A stretch of DNA of 64,000 nucleotides from Chinchilla lanigera. Taxonomy: Eukaryota; Chordata; Mammalia; Rodentia; Chinchillidae. Below the pieces are notes generated by a model, which did not search any database, was not told the origin of the DNA, and worked only from the letters and a program-made list of their open reading frames with translations. This document shows positions 20,455-29,637 of this stretch, one piece after another; the stretch's first letter is position 1, and every line of letters begins with the position of its first letter. The stretch spans positions 6,405,070 through 6,469,069 of the forward strand of contig NW_004955465.1 of the NCBI RefSeq assembly GCF_000276665.1. The letters are read 5' to 3'. The position numbers were made by a program, and so were the translations under genes.

Positions 20455-20940
20455 ACATGAACAGGGTGATCAAAAAATACGGCAAATATTTAAAATTTTT
20501 AAAAAATTATTGTAGTAAAAAACACTTTGTCATTAGCCCCCTACAAAGTACTCCACCTCACTTCAAGCACACTTGTCCCATTGTTCTTGTCACTTTCTGA
20601 AACAGTTCTGTCTCTTCGTGTCTTTACCACTGTGATCAAAAATATGGTGGATGCTGTGTAGCGTGCCATCCAGTAAAAAGACAGCTTCATAAAAACACGA
20701 CACCATGTCCTCATCCACCTTATTCACCGGATAGCACCATGTGACTTTGGGAAAGGTAAATGTTTTCAACTGATTTAGGACATCACAGCAGCCATGACAG
20801 CGTGACTAACGACACTCAAAAAAGAGAACTTCCAGAACTGCTCCCGAAAGTGGCAAGGACCATGGGATCAGTGTGTCTGAAGCAAGGCATGGTTCTAAGG
20901 GATATTAATGGCAACGTGTCTTTTATTCAGTTTGTTTATT
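20455..20940. mobile_element. mariner remnant organised as a head-to-head inverted repeat
   Basis: The left arm (about 20505-20650) is antisense to the right arm (about 20780-20935). Paired landmarks on the two arms are AACACTTTGTCATTAGCC versus the complement of GGCAACGTGTCTTTTATT, TTGTCACTTTCTGAAACAG versus the complement of CTCCCGAAAGTGGCAAGG, and CAGTTCTG versus CAGAACTG. The right arm reads as degenerate mariner transposase C-terminus: an intact PPYSPD motif at 20715-20732 is followed by diverged coding sequence with stops. The left outer end GGTGATCAAAAAATACGG looks like a mariner terminus. The right terminus is missing or lost at the B1 junction. Clearly inactive. Confidence 0.7.
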
Positions 20941-20967
20941 TATTTATTTATTTATTTATTTATTTTT
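20936..20967 (+). repeat. (TTTA)n simple repeat
   Basis: Tail side of the adjacent minus-strand B1, expanded to about eight TTTA units. Confidence 0.92.
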
Positions 20968-21108
20968 TGAGCTAGGGTCTCCCTATGCATTCCAGGCTGG
21001 CCTCCAGTTCACTATGTGGCCCAAGCTGGCCTTGAACTCACAGTGATCCTCCTGCCTCAGCCTTCCAAGTGCTAAGATTCTAGGCATGCACCATAACACC
21101 TGGCTTAT
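20968..21108 (-). mobile_element. B1 SINE
   Basis: TTTTGAGCTAGGGTCTCCCT, GGCTGGCCTCCAGTTCACTA, AAGCTGGCCTTGAACTCACA, CTGCCTCAGCCTTCCAAGTG. Confidence 0.9.
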
Positions 21109-22403
21109 CAACCAACAACAACAACCAGTAAAATATTGATTAAAGAAGGAAAAAAAAAGTCTGGGAACACTGGGTATGGTACAAAGAGCACGTGCCTACA
21201 GGTTGGTAGACAGGAAGCCCAACCCTGGAGGCTCTGCGACCCAGTGATGTCACACAGCAAACATGAGAAGGCGAAGCCAAGACTGAGCCACTCTCCCAGA
21301 TCTCAGGTGAGATGCACATTGTCTGACGAGGCCGCTTGGAGGTGACTCATCCTCTTAGGGCCGTGCCTGACTGGCAGGGCCAGAGAGCCGGACCCTGGTG
21401 AGACCCCAGCTCTACTCCTTCCGGGTGCCTGGAGCCACGGTTTGCAGTGTCCTGCGCACCTGTAGGCTCCTTGGGAAAACGCAGTCCTCCCAGACCCCTC
21501 GCCGAGACCCTGGGCCTTTTTTTTTTCTGGAGTGAGGATTGGGTACTTTAATTTCTTTTCAGAATCTCCCCGAACAGTTCTAACGTGCAGCTCCTTTGAT
21601 GAGAAGGGCTGCCCTGCCGTCACTCCCTGCCTCTGACAGCCGCATGCAGAGCCCCAACCTCAGAGAGGCTGAGTCATCGTCCAGGGTGCAGCCTGGAGCC
21701 GGCCATGGCCAGAGCTCCCCAGGAGACGCTAAGGAGCAGCCGGGAAGGAGAGCCACTGCTCACAGGCCCGGTGTGGCCACCTCTCCGGAGGAAGGGCCGG
21801 CCTGGGCCGCTCTTAAAATTCCAGAGCTGTCAGGATTCCCCAGCCGCTGTTGAAATAACTGCCTAAGGAGGATCGCTGCTAGCAGCTGAGAAGGAAAGTA
21901 ATGAATGTTTAATATGAAAATGTCCTGTAGGCGGATTAAATAGTCAGTTAAGCAAATAGTGTGATAACATGCAGGTAATTTTACAAAACCCAAGCGGGCC
22001 TCTTAGGCACCCTAAGCCCAGAGTCTCCAGATCCCCAAGGGTGCTTGTAGCGGGCACGAGGGGCTTCCAACCCTCCTAACCAATTCCTACCACATGTGAA
22101 GTTTTCTGCATCTACTAACAGTGTCAGCACAAAATAATTCTCCTACCAAAGGCTGGGCCTGGGTTATAAAGCAGGGTGTCAGCGCCGGGGGAGGTTTCAT
22201 GCCACAGAAGTGACACTTTCCTTAATGGCTGCCAGCCCACGAGTGTCCCTCGTAACACTGTGTAACAAGAATGCGCAGTGACAGAGTACAGCGGCAAAAC
22301 CGTGTGTGTGACGTCACCCCTCATCGTGCAGCAAGCACGAAGGAATCCACGTTGTCATCTTTGTATCTCTCAAACGTGCACTGATGAAATTTGGGAAAAA
22401 AGC
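21109..22403. other. unique sequence, GC-richer
   Basis: No gene supported. Open frames at 21303-21853 overlap in opposite strands. CpG is moderately represented around 21380-21840 and 22170-22330, but not to island level by eye. Confidence 0.45.
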
Positions 22404-22600
22404 AGCTGGGCATGGTGCTGAACCCATCGTCACAGCGCTCCGGGAGGTGGAGGCAGGAGGATCACAAGTTCAAGCTCAGCCTGGGCAATTTAATGACTTA
22501 ATGAGACCTTGTCTCAAAATTTGAAAGTAAAGTAAGGGCTGGGGATGTAGCTCAGTGCAAAGGCCCTGGGTTCAATTCTCATCATATATATATATAGCAC
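22404..22600 (+). mobile_element. B1-dID composite SINE
   Basis: B1 half (GCTGGGCATGGTGCTGAACC, CTGGGCAATTTAATGACTTA), ID half (GGGCTGGGGATGTAGCTCAG, CCTGGGTTCAATTCTC), tail (TA)n. Confidence 0.88.
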
Positions 22601-22857
22601 CGTGGTATATTACTGTTATTTCCAGCAAGTTATTTCTTTTCAAAAAACAGGAAGAAAGTTCCCAAAATCTATAAATCTATCCAGGGTTACCTTTGGAGAG
22701 TGGACTTGTGGTGAATTTTATTTTTTTCTTTATACTTTTCTATGTTTTCTAATTTTTTCTATCAATTGCAACTATCATTTTTTATAAGAAAAAAACCCCA
22801 CACCCCCTTTTTAAAAAAATAATGTAGCTGCGTTCAGGCTTGTGGGATGCTTGTCAG
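22601..22857 (+). mobile_element. L1M-like 3' end fragment, copy A of a local duplication
   Basis: GGTTACCTTTGGAGAGTGGA, TTTTTTTCTTTATACTTTTC, TTTTCTATCAATTGCAACTA. The segment from about 22720 is repeated in diverged form at 23455-23605, including flank beyond the A-run (GGCTTGTGGGATGC versus AGCTTGTGGAATGA). Confidence 0.5.
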
Positions 22858-23454
22858 CGGCGTTTCTAAACCCGCTGGCACCAGGTAGGTGGAGCGGGTT
22901 TGTCCCGGGCTCTGAGCCCTCAGCAGGTGTGCTGTGCTTTCCTAAGCAGATGGCGGTGTCGCAAGCTTGTGCCCAGCGTGCCAGGCTCAGCAGAGTTGGT
23001 ACCAGACAGGTGAGTGGCGCGGAGGAGGCCCCAGAAACCCGAGTCTGTCCACCTGGAAAGAATCTGGACACTTTCCAGTCACCGGCACTGCCGGCTGAGA
23101 ACACGGAGTCTGTGGAGGACGCAGCAGGAGGAAGCGTGCGGCAAGGTTCACGCTGCAAACCCCTGGGTCCTGACGCCTACACCAGCGCACGCTGCTCTGC
23201 GTGTTTGGGAGTCTGTTGGGTTTGAAGTTTAGGTGCAAACAGCAGACAGATGAACCTTTATCTAATTTTTTTTTTCTCTTATGCTGGGCACCAGATAAAC
23301 CTCTTACAGAAAATTTAGGTGAACTTGTGTGCCTGACTTATCTGAGAATTCCAGAGAAAAGAAATTACCCATCGAGGGTGCCCACAGGAACCCTCAGCTC
23401 CAGGGCCGTGGTCCTCTGGCCACCAGGAACAAGCCTCTTTCCTCCGAGCTGCAA
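22858..23454. other. unique GC-rich sequence
   Basis: Open frames up to 127 codons overlap in several frames (22811-23238) with no recognisable product. Confidence 0.45.
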
Positions 23455-23605
23455 GTCTTTTGATTTTCTCCTTTATGCTTTTCTGTGTTTTCTGAATTTT
23501 TCTATCAAGTGCAGCTATCACTTTTTAAGAAGAAAAATCCCACATTATTAAAAAACAAAAAACAACCATTTAATTGTGCCCAAGCTTGTGGAATGATACC
23601 CAAGG
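23455..23605 (+). repeat. copy B of local duplication (L1M-like 3' end plus flank)
   Basis: TTTGATTTTCTCCTTTATGC, TTTTTCTATCAAGTGCAGCT and AAGCTTGTGGAATGATACCC correspond to 22720-22857. Confidence 0.5.
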
Positions 23606-23690
23606 CATTTATTTCTATATCTATTGGAAAAAGGAACCTATCAGATCCCTTTTTTTACTTTTAATTTTTTTGTTTTAATCTTTTGGGTTT

Positions 23691-23782
23691 CTTTTTTTTT
23701 TTTTTTTCCAGTACTGGGAATTGAACTCACGACCTTGCGCTTGCCAGGCAGGCACTGTGCCGCTGAGCTAAACCCCCAGCTC
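23691..23782 (-). mobile_element. ID SINE, young subfamily
   Basis: T-run, CCAGTACTGGGAATTGAACT, CTTGCCAGGCAGGCACTGTG, GAGCTAAACCCCCAGC. Confidence 0.92.
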
Positions 23783-23795
23783 CAATTTTTTGGTT

Positions 23796-23938
23796 TTTTG
23801 AGACAGGGTCTCACTTTGTAGTCTAGGCTGGCCTTGAACTCACTGTGTACCCAAGATTGGCCTCAACTCACAATGATTCTCCTGCCTCAGCCTCCCAAGT
23901 GCTGGGATTATAGGTGTGTACCACCATGGCCTGCTCTC
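23796..23938 (-). mobile_element. B1 SINE
   Basis: GGTTTTTTGAGACAGGGTCT, GGCTGGCCTTGAACTCACTG, GATTGGCCTCAACTCACAAT, CCTGCCTCAGCCTCCCAAGT. Confidence 0.92.
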
Positions 23939-23964
23939 AGACCACCTTTAAAAAAAAAACCCAG

Positions 23965-24160
23965 TGCTCACCCTGGCAGTGCATGCCTGTAACTTTACCA
24001 CTCTGGAAGCTGAGGCAACAGGATCACAAGTTCAAATCCAGCCTGGGCAATTTAGCAAGATCCTTTCTCAAAATTTAAAAAAATTTTTTTTATTATCATT
24101 GAGAAAGAGCTCAGTATAAAGGCCGTGGTTTCACCGCCCAGTACTAAAAAACAAACTCCA
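23965..24160 (+). mobile_element. B1-dID composite SINE, old
   Basis: B1 half (GGCAGTGCATGCCTGTAACT, CCTGGGCAATTTAGCAAGAT), ID half (GAGAAAGAGCTCAGTATAAA, GGTTTCACCGCCCAGTAC). Confidence 0.75.
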
Positions 24161-24773
24161 ATCCTTGCACACAGTCTCCCCATGCCATCAATTTCTTCCA
24201 CCTCTCCCCTGAATTTCTCACCTTCCTCTATTGTTTCTCACAGACATTCTTTCTCCAGCACTTTCCTGAAGGAAAAACCCTCTTATCTCTTCCTATCCTC
24301 TACCTGACACCCTATCCTGTCTCACTATCATCAGAATCCTTCTGGTCAGGAAGTTTTATTTTCGGCTTAACTTAAATGCCATCTATTACTAACTGAACTG
24401 TAAACAACTCGAGGGAAGGATCCGCGCATAGCCCTCCAAAAGCACGTAGCCCCGCAGCCCCGGCAGGCACATGTTGGCCCAACCAGTGGATTTCCTCTGG
24501 AAACGCAGCCCAGTGCTTTGTAACGATGGCGTGCTCTCATTTATACAGCGCATACGAGCTTGAAACTGCAAACGGATCCCCAGGGTGCAGAACAAACATC
24601 CCCCGAGCCTCGGAGAAATGTGGGCTCTTAGTCTCCTGCCCCCCGGGCTTTTCCACCCCGCCCCCACCCCTACGCGCCTCAGTCTGTGTTTTAAGAAAAC
24701 CCCCAAGCACTTCTTACTGATACAGGGGAAAGAAACTCCCAACCTGCTAGGTGTCTGGTATGAGTTTATGCTC
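24161..24773. other. mostly unique, possible L2 remnant at left
   Basis: 24200-24425 has the C/T-rich then 'aactgtaaacaactcgagggaagg' organisation of an L2 3' region. This is weak. No gene seen. Confidence 0.35.
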
Positions 24774-25355
24774 TGTAAAATCGAAGAATGAATTTTAGGA
24801 ACAACGGAGGTGAAGAGCAGAATGGATTTATTGGGGGAAAGAAAGCTTCTGTCCGAGACGGCGGGTTGCCAAGGACCCCGCCTTTTCTAGGGATTTTTAT
24901 AGAGCAAAACCACAAGGTGAGGCGGGTCCAAGGTGGGAGAAAATGGGAAATCGAAAGGTAAGCATGAGGTGGGACAAAACTATGGTCAACCAATAAGATT
25001 ATCAGCGTAATTGCTCAGGTAAAATTGATTAACTTGGGATCGAATGGGGAAGCGAGTCACGTAGCAGGCGCGTGGAGCAGAACAGGGGCTTTTCCTGGAG
25101 AGGGTGGGGTCAGTGACTCTTCCCAGCTTTCTCAAGGTAATAGAGACCTATTTAGATTATCAGTCCCTGGTGTTTATCCTTAGGGAGGTATGTGGGTGCT
25201 TTTGTTTTATCCTTTGTCTCGAGGTCTGGCCCACAGCGGAGGTGCCTGTCTCCCCTACGGTTGTAAGGCATCTCGTTTTCCACACTGGCTCCTCCGAGGT
25301 CCTAGCCCCATCTGACTGCCTGTAATATTTCGATCTAACTTAGCTGCCTGTAACA
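24774..25355 (-). mobile_element. solo ERV LTR (class I-like), well preserved
   Basis: Bounded by TGTAAAATCG on the left and CCTGTAACA on the right (TG...CA ends). On the minus strand it reads CCAAT-region, TATA box (CTCTATAAAAATCCC at 24892-24906), then CCCCAATAAATCCATTC with AATAAA at 24827-24832, then a short U5. TATA-to-polyadenylation spacing is about 65 bp, typical of a retroviral R region. No internal viral genes flank it, so it is a solo LTR. I find no matching target duplication, so the exact ends are uncertain. Family not identified. Confidence 0.78.
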
Positions 25356-25407
25356 CTACGACCTTCCAGTTTGAGAAGCATTGGTCTAGACCAGAGTTTT
25401 TGTTGTT

Positions 25408-25476
25408 ACGTTTGTTTCTGCGGTGCAGAGCCCAGGATCCCACACATGCAAGGCAAGTGTCCTACCACGCAGCTGC
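25408..25476 (-). mobile_element. old ID-like SINE
   Basis: TGCGGTGCAGAGCCCAGGAT, CATGCAAGGCAAGTGTCCTA, CCACGCAGCTGCA resemble a diverged antisense ID. Confidence 0.5.
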
Positions 25477-25854
25477 AGACGCCTGTCCAGGCCCACCCTC
25501 AGCTCAGCAGGGCCTGGAGGGCGGGAGGGGGGACACGCAGGGCCGGGGGGGCGGTGTTCCAGCCCTCTGACTTAATCCACCAGATGGTCCTTAAAGGTGT
25601 CCCCGTGTGCTGCAGGGGTGGGACACTCTGAGGACACACTCTGTCCACTCAGGACTCCCCAGAATCCCTGTAACATTCTCAAGCCTGGTATCTGGCCCCA
25701 GAGTGACCCCTCGCCTTCCTTCGGATTGTCTTGCACCTCTTCTTCCGCAAAAATACCGCTTACCAGCAAAGTTTATGGAGAGCAGCTAGCATGCGCATCA
25801 ACACACAGCTGTTCTTAGGCTTCCTGTCAGAGTAAAACGTCTAAATTCCCTCTC
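25477..25854. other. unique sequence
   Basis: No gene or repeat recognised. A G-rich patch lies near 25515-25555. Confidence 0.45.
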
Positions 25855-26015
25855 CTGCCAGGCATGGTGGCACAGGCCTGTAATCCCAGCTCTTGGGAGG
25901 TTGAGGCAGGAGGATCACTACAAGTTCGAGGCCTGCTGGGTTACACAGTGAGTTCTAGGCCAGCCTGAACTACGTAGTGAGACTCTGTCTCAAAAGAAAA
26001 CAAAGCAAAACAAAG
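25855..26015 (+). mobile_element. B1 SINE
   Basis: CCAGGCATGGTGGCACAGGC, TGAGGCAGGAGGATCACTAC, GCCTGAACTACGTAGTGAGA, (AAAC)n-like tail. Confidence 0.92.
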
Positions 26016-26215
26016 AAACCTCTTTCTTGGCCATTTTCATCACTAACCCTATTTGCTAATTTTGCAAGCATTCTTTGGTGCCTATATGATTATGGCTTCT
26101 CATTTCCAGAGTAGAGGAAAAGAAAATTATATTTTGACAAGTTTTTAGATAAGATTCTTTTATGTCACAAAGAAGCAAGCGTCGACTATTGTATATTTAA
26201 AAATAAATACATTCT
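26016..26215. other. unique AT-rich spacer
   Basis: Nothing recognised. Confidence 0.5.
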
Positions 26216-26275
26216 AACTGGTCGTGCTGGCCTGAGCCTGTAATCCTAGTAACCAGTAGGCTGAGGCAGAACAAT
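26216..26275 (+). mobile_element. 5' fragment of a B1 SINE
   Basis: ACTGGTCGTGCTGGCCTGAG, CCTGTAATCCTAGTAACC, GGCTGAGGCAGAAC, then ends abruptly. Confidence 0.65.
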
Positions 26276-26287
26276 GGCCATAATAGA

Positions 26288-26430
26288 GGAATAGCAAGCA
26301 GGTGTGGTGGTACACACCTCTAAACTCAGCACTTATGAGGCTGAGGCAGAAGGATTGCTGCAAGTTTAAGGCCAGTCTGGACCACATAATGAGACCCTGT
26401 TTCAAAAAAGACCTAAAATAAATAAATGGA
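26288..26430 (+). mobile_element. B1 SINE
   Basis: AGCAGGTGTGGTGGTACACA, GAGGCTGAGGCAGAAGGATT, GGCCAGTCTGGACCACATAA, tail AAATAAATAAATGG. Confidence 0.88.
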
Positions 26431-26471
26431 AACAGAATCTCTCGTATACCCTTTATACATATTCCATGTTC

Positions 26472-26545
26472 CAGATGGTCTAGTTCAGTGGGATATCTCA
26501 TGCTTCATGGGTTCAATCCTGGGCATCCAAAATAAATAAGTATAC
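26472..26545 (+). mobile_element. old ID-like SINE
   Basis: AGATGGTCTAGTTCAGTGGG, CATGGGTTCAATCCTGGGCA, tail AAAATAAATAAG. Confidence 0.5.
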
Positions 26546-26574
26546 TGTGCTGCAGTTTTATAATCCTGACAGTA

Positions 26575-26745
26575 GCAGCTAATATCTCTAGAGTACCTGT
26601 AATGCCCTAGCAACTGTGCTAAGTATTATCTCATGTAATCCACCCAACAACTGCAGAAGTTACAGTTCAGTAACTTGCCCAAGGCCGCTCAGCTTGTCCC
26701 TGAAGACAGGCCTGCAGCCCAGGCCGTTGGACTCAGCCTGCGGGA
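26575..26745 (-). repeat. MIR SINE
   Basis: AACTGTGCTAAGTATTATCT, CATGTAATCCACCCAACAAC, CAGTAACTTGCCCAAGG follow the antisense MIR order. Confidence 0.65.
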
Positions 26746-27186
26746 CACTGTTTTGCCACCTGCGCTGCTGAGAAGGGGGCCCCGGGGACACACAATCCGT
26801 GTGGGTTGGAGCTCCGGGGTGAGGGGACCTCTTCCTCTTCCACGGCTCTCTGCAGAGCAGAGAGAGCAGCTTCTCCAAAGCCTTTGCCACGTGCATCTAT
26901 GGCACATAAAGCTGCGTCTCAGACAGAACCCTCTGTGACGTTTAGAAGGATTTCACGTTTGGGCACAGGTTTCCCGGATGTGGAACAAGATAGGGAGTAA
27001 GTTCTGACTAATACTGTGAGGGTCTAGAAAAAGAAGCTGATATTTTATAAAGGAGTTTTGTTCTGTTTACCAGATCCAGTTTAAATGTTAGTATCTCTGC
27101 TGCAAAAATAAAATTCAAAAAAATGTAGCCTCTGGTTGGCAGTGTGTTGATATTCACGGGTGTGTGATATAAAAGTAAGAAAGCTG
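26746..27186. other. unique sequence
   Basis: No gene supported. Open frames overlap in opposite strands. Confidence 0.45.
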
Positions 27187-27340
27187 GCTAGGCATGGTGG
27201 CACACGCCTGTAATCCCAGCACTTGGGAGGCTGAGGCAGGAGGATCATTGTGAGTTTGAGGCCAGGCTGGGCTACAAAGTGAGCTCAAGGCCAGCCTGAA
27301 CTTCATAGCGAGACCCTGTCTCAAAAAAGACAAAAAAAAA
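27187..27340 (+). mobile_element. B1 SINE
   Basis: GCTAGGCATGGTGGCACACG, then GGCTGGGCTACAAAGTGAGC and GCCTGAACTTCATAGCGAGA duplicated units, tail AAAAAAGACAAAAAAAAAG, followed directly by a purine tract. Confidence 0.93.
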
Positions 27341-27704
27341 GTAAGAAAGCTGAAAGGAAGGGGGGAAGGAAGAGAGGGAGGAGAGAAGGGAAGGGAAGGG
27401 GAAGGGAGAGGAGAAGAGAAAAGGAAAAAAAAAGGAAAGGAAAGGAAAGGGAGAGAAGAGAAGACAAGAGAAGAGAAGAAGGAGAAGGAGAAAGAGAAAG
27501 AAGAAGAGAAGAGAAGAGAAGAGAGAGAAGAGAAGAGAAGAGAAGAGAAGAGAAGAGAAGAGAAGAGAAGAGAAGAAGAAGAAGAAGAGAAGAGAAGAGG
27601 AAGGAGAAGGAGAAGGAGAAGGAGAAAGAAGAAGGAGAAAGAAGAAGAGAAGAGAAGAGAAGAGAAGAGAAGAGAAGAGAAGAGAAGAGAAGAGAAGAGA
27701 AGAG
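27341..27704 (+). repeat. long purine (GAGAA/GAAAG)n tract
   Basis: About 360 bp of almost pure A and G, with a lone C near 27465. The right part is a regular GAGAA pentamer array. It lies between two SINEs and probably grew from the B1 A-tail. Confidence 0.95.
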
Positions 27705-27717
27705 GTCAGTCAGTCAA

Positions 27718-27833
27718 GCCAGGCACAGTGGTACACAACTATAGTCCCAGCTACTCAAGAGGCTGAGGCAAGAGGATAGCAAGTTTGAGCCCAGCCTGGC
27801 CAAATAGTAAGACCCTATTTCAAAATAAAAAAG
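27718..27833 (+). mobile_element. B1 half of a B1-dID, separated from its ID half
   Basis: AGCCAGGCACAGTGGTACAC, GCTACTCAAGAGGCTGAGGC, AAGACCCTATTTCAAAATA. Its ID half is at 28106-28155. Confidence 0.75.
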
Positions 27834-28098
27834 TATTATCTTGATTAATGAAACTCTATTGTTTCTAATTTTTTATTTTTTTTATTCTCTGTAATTGTTT
27901 GATCAACCCCGCAATCTTACATCTGGTAATCTGAGCAACTCCATTGAAGATAACATTATGTAATATAACAACCACTGTTAACTTCCTATCACCTTGTTTT
28001 GAAATTCTGTATCATTTTTGTTTTTGTGTTGTTTTGCTTTTGTCCTAGCTGTTGGTATTTTGTTTTCTTTTCTCTTTAAAAAAAATTAAATAAAATAA
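27834..28098 (+). mobile_element. L1-type 3' tail splitting a B1-dID
   Basis: TGAAGATAACATTATGTAAT, CAACCACTGTTAACTTCC, CACCTTGTTTTGAAATTCTG match the family at 11749-11961. It ends AAAAAAATTAAATAAAATAA. Near-duplicated AAATAAAAAAGT / AAATAAGTAAAAAGG flanks it. Confidence 0.68.
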
Positions 28099-28102
28099 GT
28101 AA

Positions 28103-28152
28103 AAAGGACTAAGAGTGTAGCTTAGTGTGAAGGCCTAAATTTAATTCCCAGT

Positions 28153-28158
<6 letters not shown>
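28103..28158 (+). mobile_element. ID half of the split B1-dID
   Basis: GGACTAAGAGTGTAGCTTAG, GTGAAGGCCTAAATTTAATT, CCCAGTC. Read with 27718-27833 it completes a B1-dID. Confidence 0.65.

Positions 28159-28193
<35 letters not shown>
28153..28193 (+). repeat. (AC)n microsatellite
   Basis: About 40 bp of AC at the 3' end of the ID half. Confidence 0.95.
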
Positions 28194-28197
<4 letters not shown>

Positions 28198-28327
28198 AAA
28201 TAGCAAACACAACCTATCCTTTTTCTTTGGGCCCCTTTTCCAGACAGTCCATTCTAAAAGCTCTCTTCTTTGATCTTTCTTCTGGGGAGGAAATGATTTG
28301 TTTGAATTCCTTCTGGTTGTGCTAGTG

Positions 28328-28543
28328 CGGGGTGTCTTCACCTCAGAGCTGTGGACACGTGTGGCTGGGTCATTCTTTGCTCTGGAGGGCTGAGCTGTGG
28401 GTTGTAGGGTTTTTCACAGGACCCCTGACCTGCACCCACCAGATACAGCTGGGAGTCCCCGACTATGCCACCCAAGAAGTCTCAGAGTGTGACTTCTGGG
28501 CGCCTGAGGGGGCGGATGACCTCCAGGTGAGAAGCACTGTTCC
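28328..28543 (+). mobile_element. MER5A (hAT-Charlie) nonautonomous DNA transposon
   Basis: GTGGCTGGGTCATTCTTTGC, GGGCTGAGCTGTGGGTTGTA, CCTGCACCCACCAGATAC, GGGGGCGGATGACCTCCAGG, TGAGAAGCACTG follow the MER5A order. A 182-codon open frame spanning it is incidental. Confidence 0.75.
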
Positions 28544-28553
28544 GGAAATATTT

Positions 28554-28567
28554 GTCACCATGGTAAC
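28554..28567. promoter_or_regulatory. perfect RFX X-box-like palindrome
   Basis: GTCACCATGGTAAC matches the RFX consensus GTYRCCATGGYAAC at every position. It lies 10 bp outside the MER5A remnant, in unique sequence. Motif match only; no evidence of function. Confidence 0.4.
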
Positions 28568-28956
28568 TGTCCTATTTTGCCGTATCTCATCCTTAAACAT
28601 TATTCCAAGACCTCCAGGCTTTCAGATCTCGAGGCACTGGGCTCTCCCACGCGGTCTCCCTGGACTGTTTGTCTTCCTCCCTCGCATTGCATTCTGCGCT
28701 TCCATCCAATGGAGCCGGATGTCCATGAGCATGCAGCGTCCCAAAGGCCACCTGCTGGCTGCAGCAGCAGAGCACAAAAGGGGTCTTGTGAGGACAGAGT
28801 CCCTGGTGGATTCTTGGGGTGGGGCTGGAGACCTGCCCTGCCCCTGCTGGCTCAGTTCCTGCAGGCTTCCTCTGAGCTGATATGGACACCGGCTAACGTC
28901 TCAGGCATCAGTCCAGGCATCTCTCATAGAAACCAGTGTTTCATCTTTGATGGCGG
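28568..28956. other. unique sequence
   Basis: No gene supported. Overlapping 149-182 codon plus-strand frames and a 98-codon minus frame share it. Confidence 0.45.
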
Positions 28957-29130
28957 TGCTGGGCGTGGTGGTGCATATATAATCCCAGTGACTCAGGAGG
29001 CTGAGGCAGGACGATCACACATTTGAGGCCAATCAAGCAACTAAGCCAGAGCCCGTCTCAAAACAGAAAGTAAAAAGCTCTGTGGTAAAATATACCTGGA
29101 TTCAATTCTCAGTACTGGAGAAAAAATCTT
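28957..29130 (+). mobile_element. B1-dID composite SINE
   Basis: GGTGCTGGGCGTGGTGGTGC, GAGGCTGAGGCAGGACGATC, then ID half CTCTGTGGTAAAATATACCT, GGATTCAATTCTCAGTACTG. Confidence 0.82.
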
Positions 29131-29232
29131 TGATGATGTTCATAAACATAAAACACCTCAAAATGCAGTTTGCCTGGAGCAAAGAGAGACTGACATGTTA
29201 GTAAAAAAGACAAATTAAGAACATTGACTAGA

Positions 29233-29440
29233 GCCGGGCATGGTGGCATATGCCTGTAATCCCAGCACACAAGAGGCTGAGGCAGGAAGATTGCTGTGAG
29301 TTTAAGGCCCTCCTGGGCTACAAAGTATGTTCAAGGCCAGCCTGAACTGCATAGTGAAACTCTGCCTCAAAAAAGCAAAAAAAAAAAAAAAAACAAAAAA
29401 CAAAAAACCCAAAAAAGAAAACAAAAAAAAACCTGAAAAA
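29233..29440 (+). mobile_element. B1 SINE with long A-rich tail
   Basis: GCCGGGCATGGTGGCATATG, GGCTACAAAGTATGTTCAAG, GCCTGAACTGCATAGTGAAA, then about 70 bp of A-rich tail. Target duplication AAGAACATTGACTAGA / AAGAATGTTGATTAGA. Confidence 0.93.
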
Positions 29441-29457
29441 AAAGAATGTTGATTAGA

Positions 29458-29637
29458 GATACTAGCTGTCTTTATTTCACATATGTATAAGTCTAAATGA
29501 TACATGTACTTATGGATGTGAATATGTGTGGTAGGAAATTACTGTTCCCATTTTTTAAATCAAATTTAAAAGACAAGTTAGACAGAACTGCCCATGGCTA
29601 TCTTCGAGTTGACCTCCAACCGCGAACCCCAGTGACC
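29458..29637. other. short unique spacer
   Basis: Nothing recognised. Confidence 0.5.

Noticed and set aside
21303..21853. CpG island promoter
   Set aside because: GC-rich by eye, but CpG density looks only moderate, and no core promoter element or adjacent exon is evident.
28332..28880. 182-codon plus-strand open frame
   Set aside because: The first 70 codons lie in a MER5A transposon remnant, and the rest is shared with other open frames on both strands.
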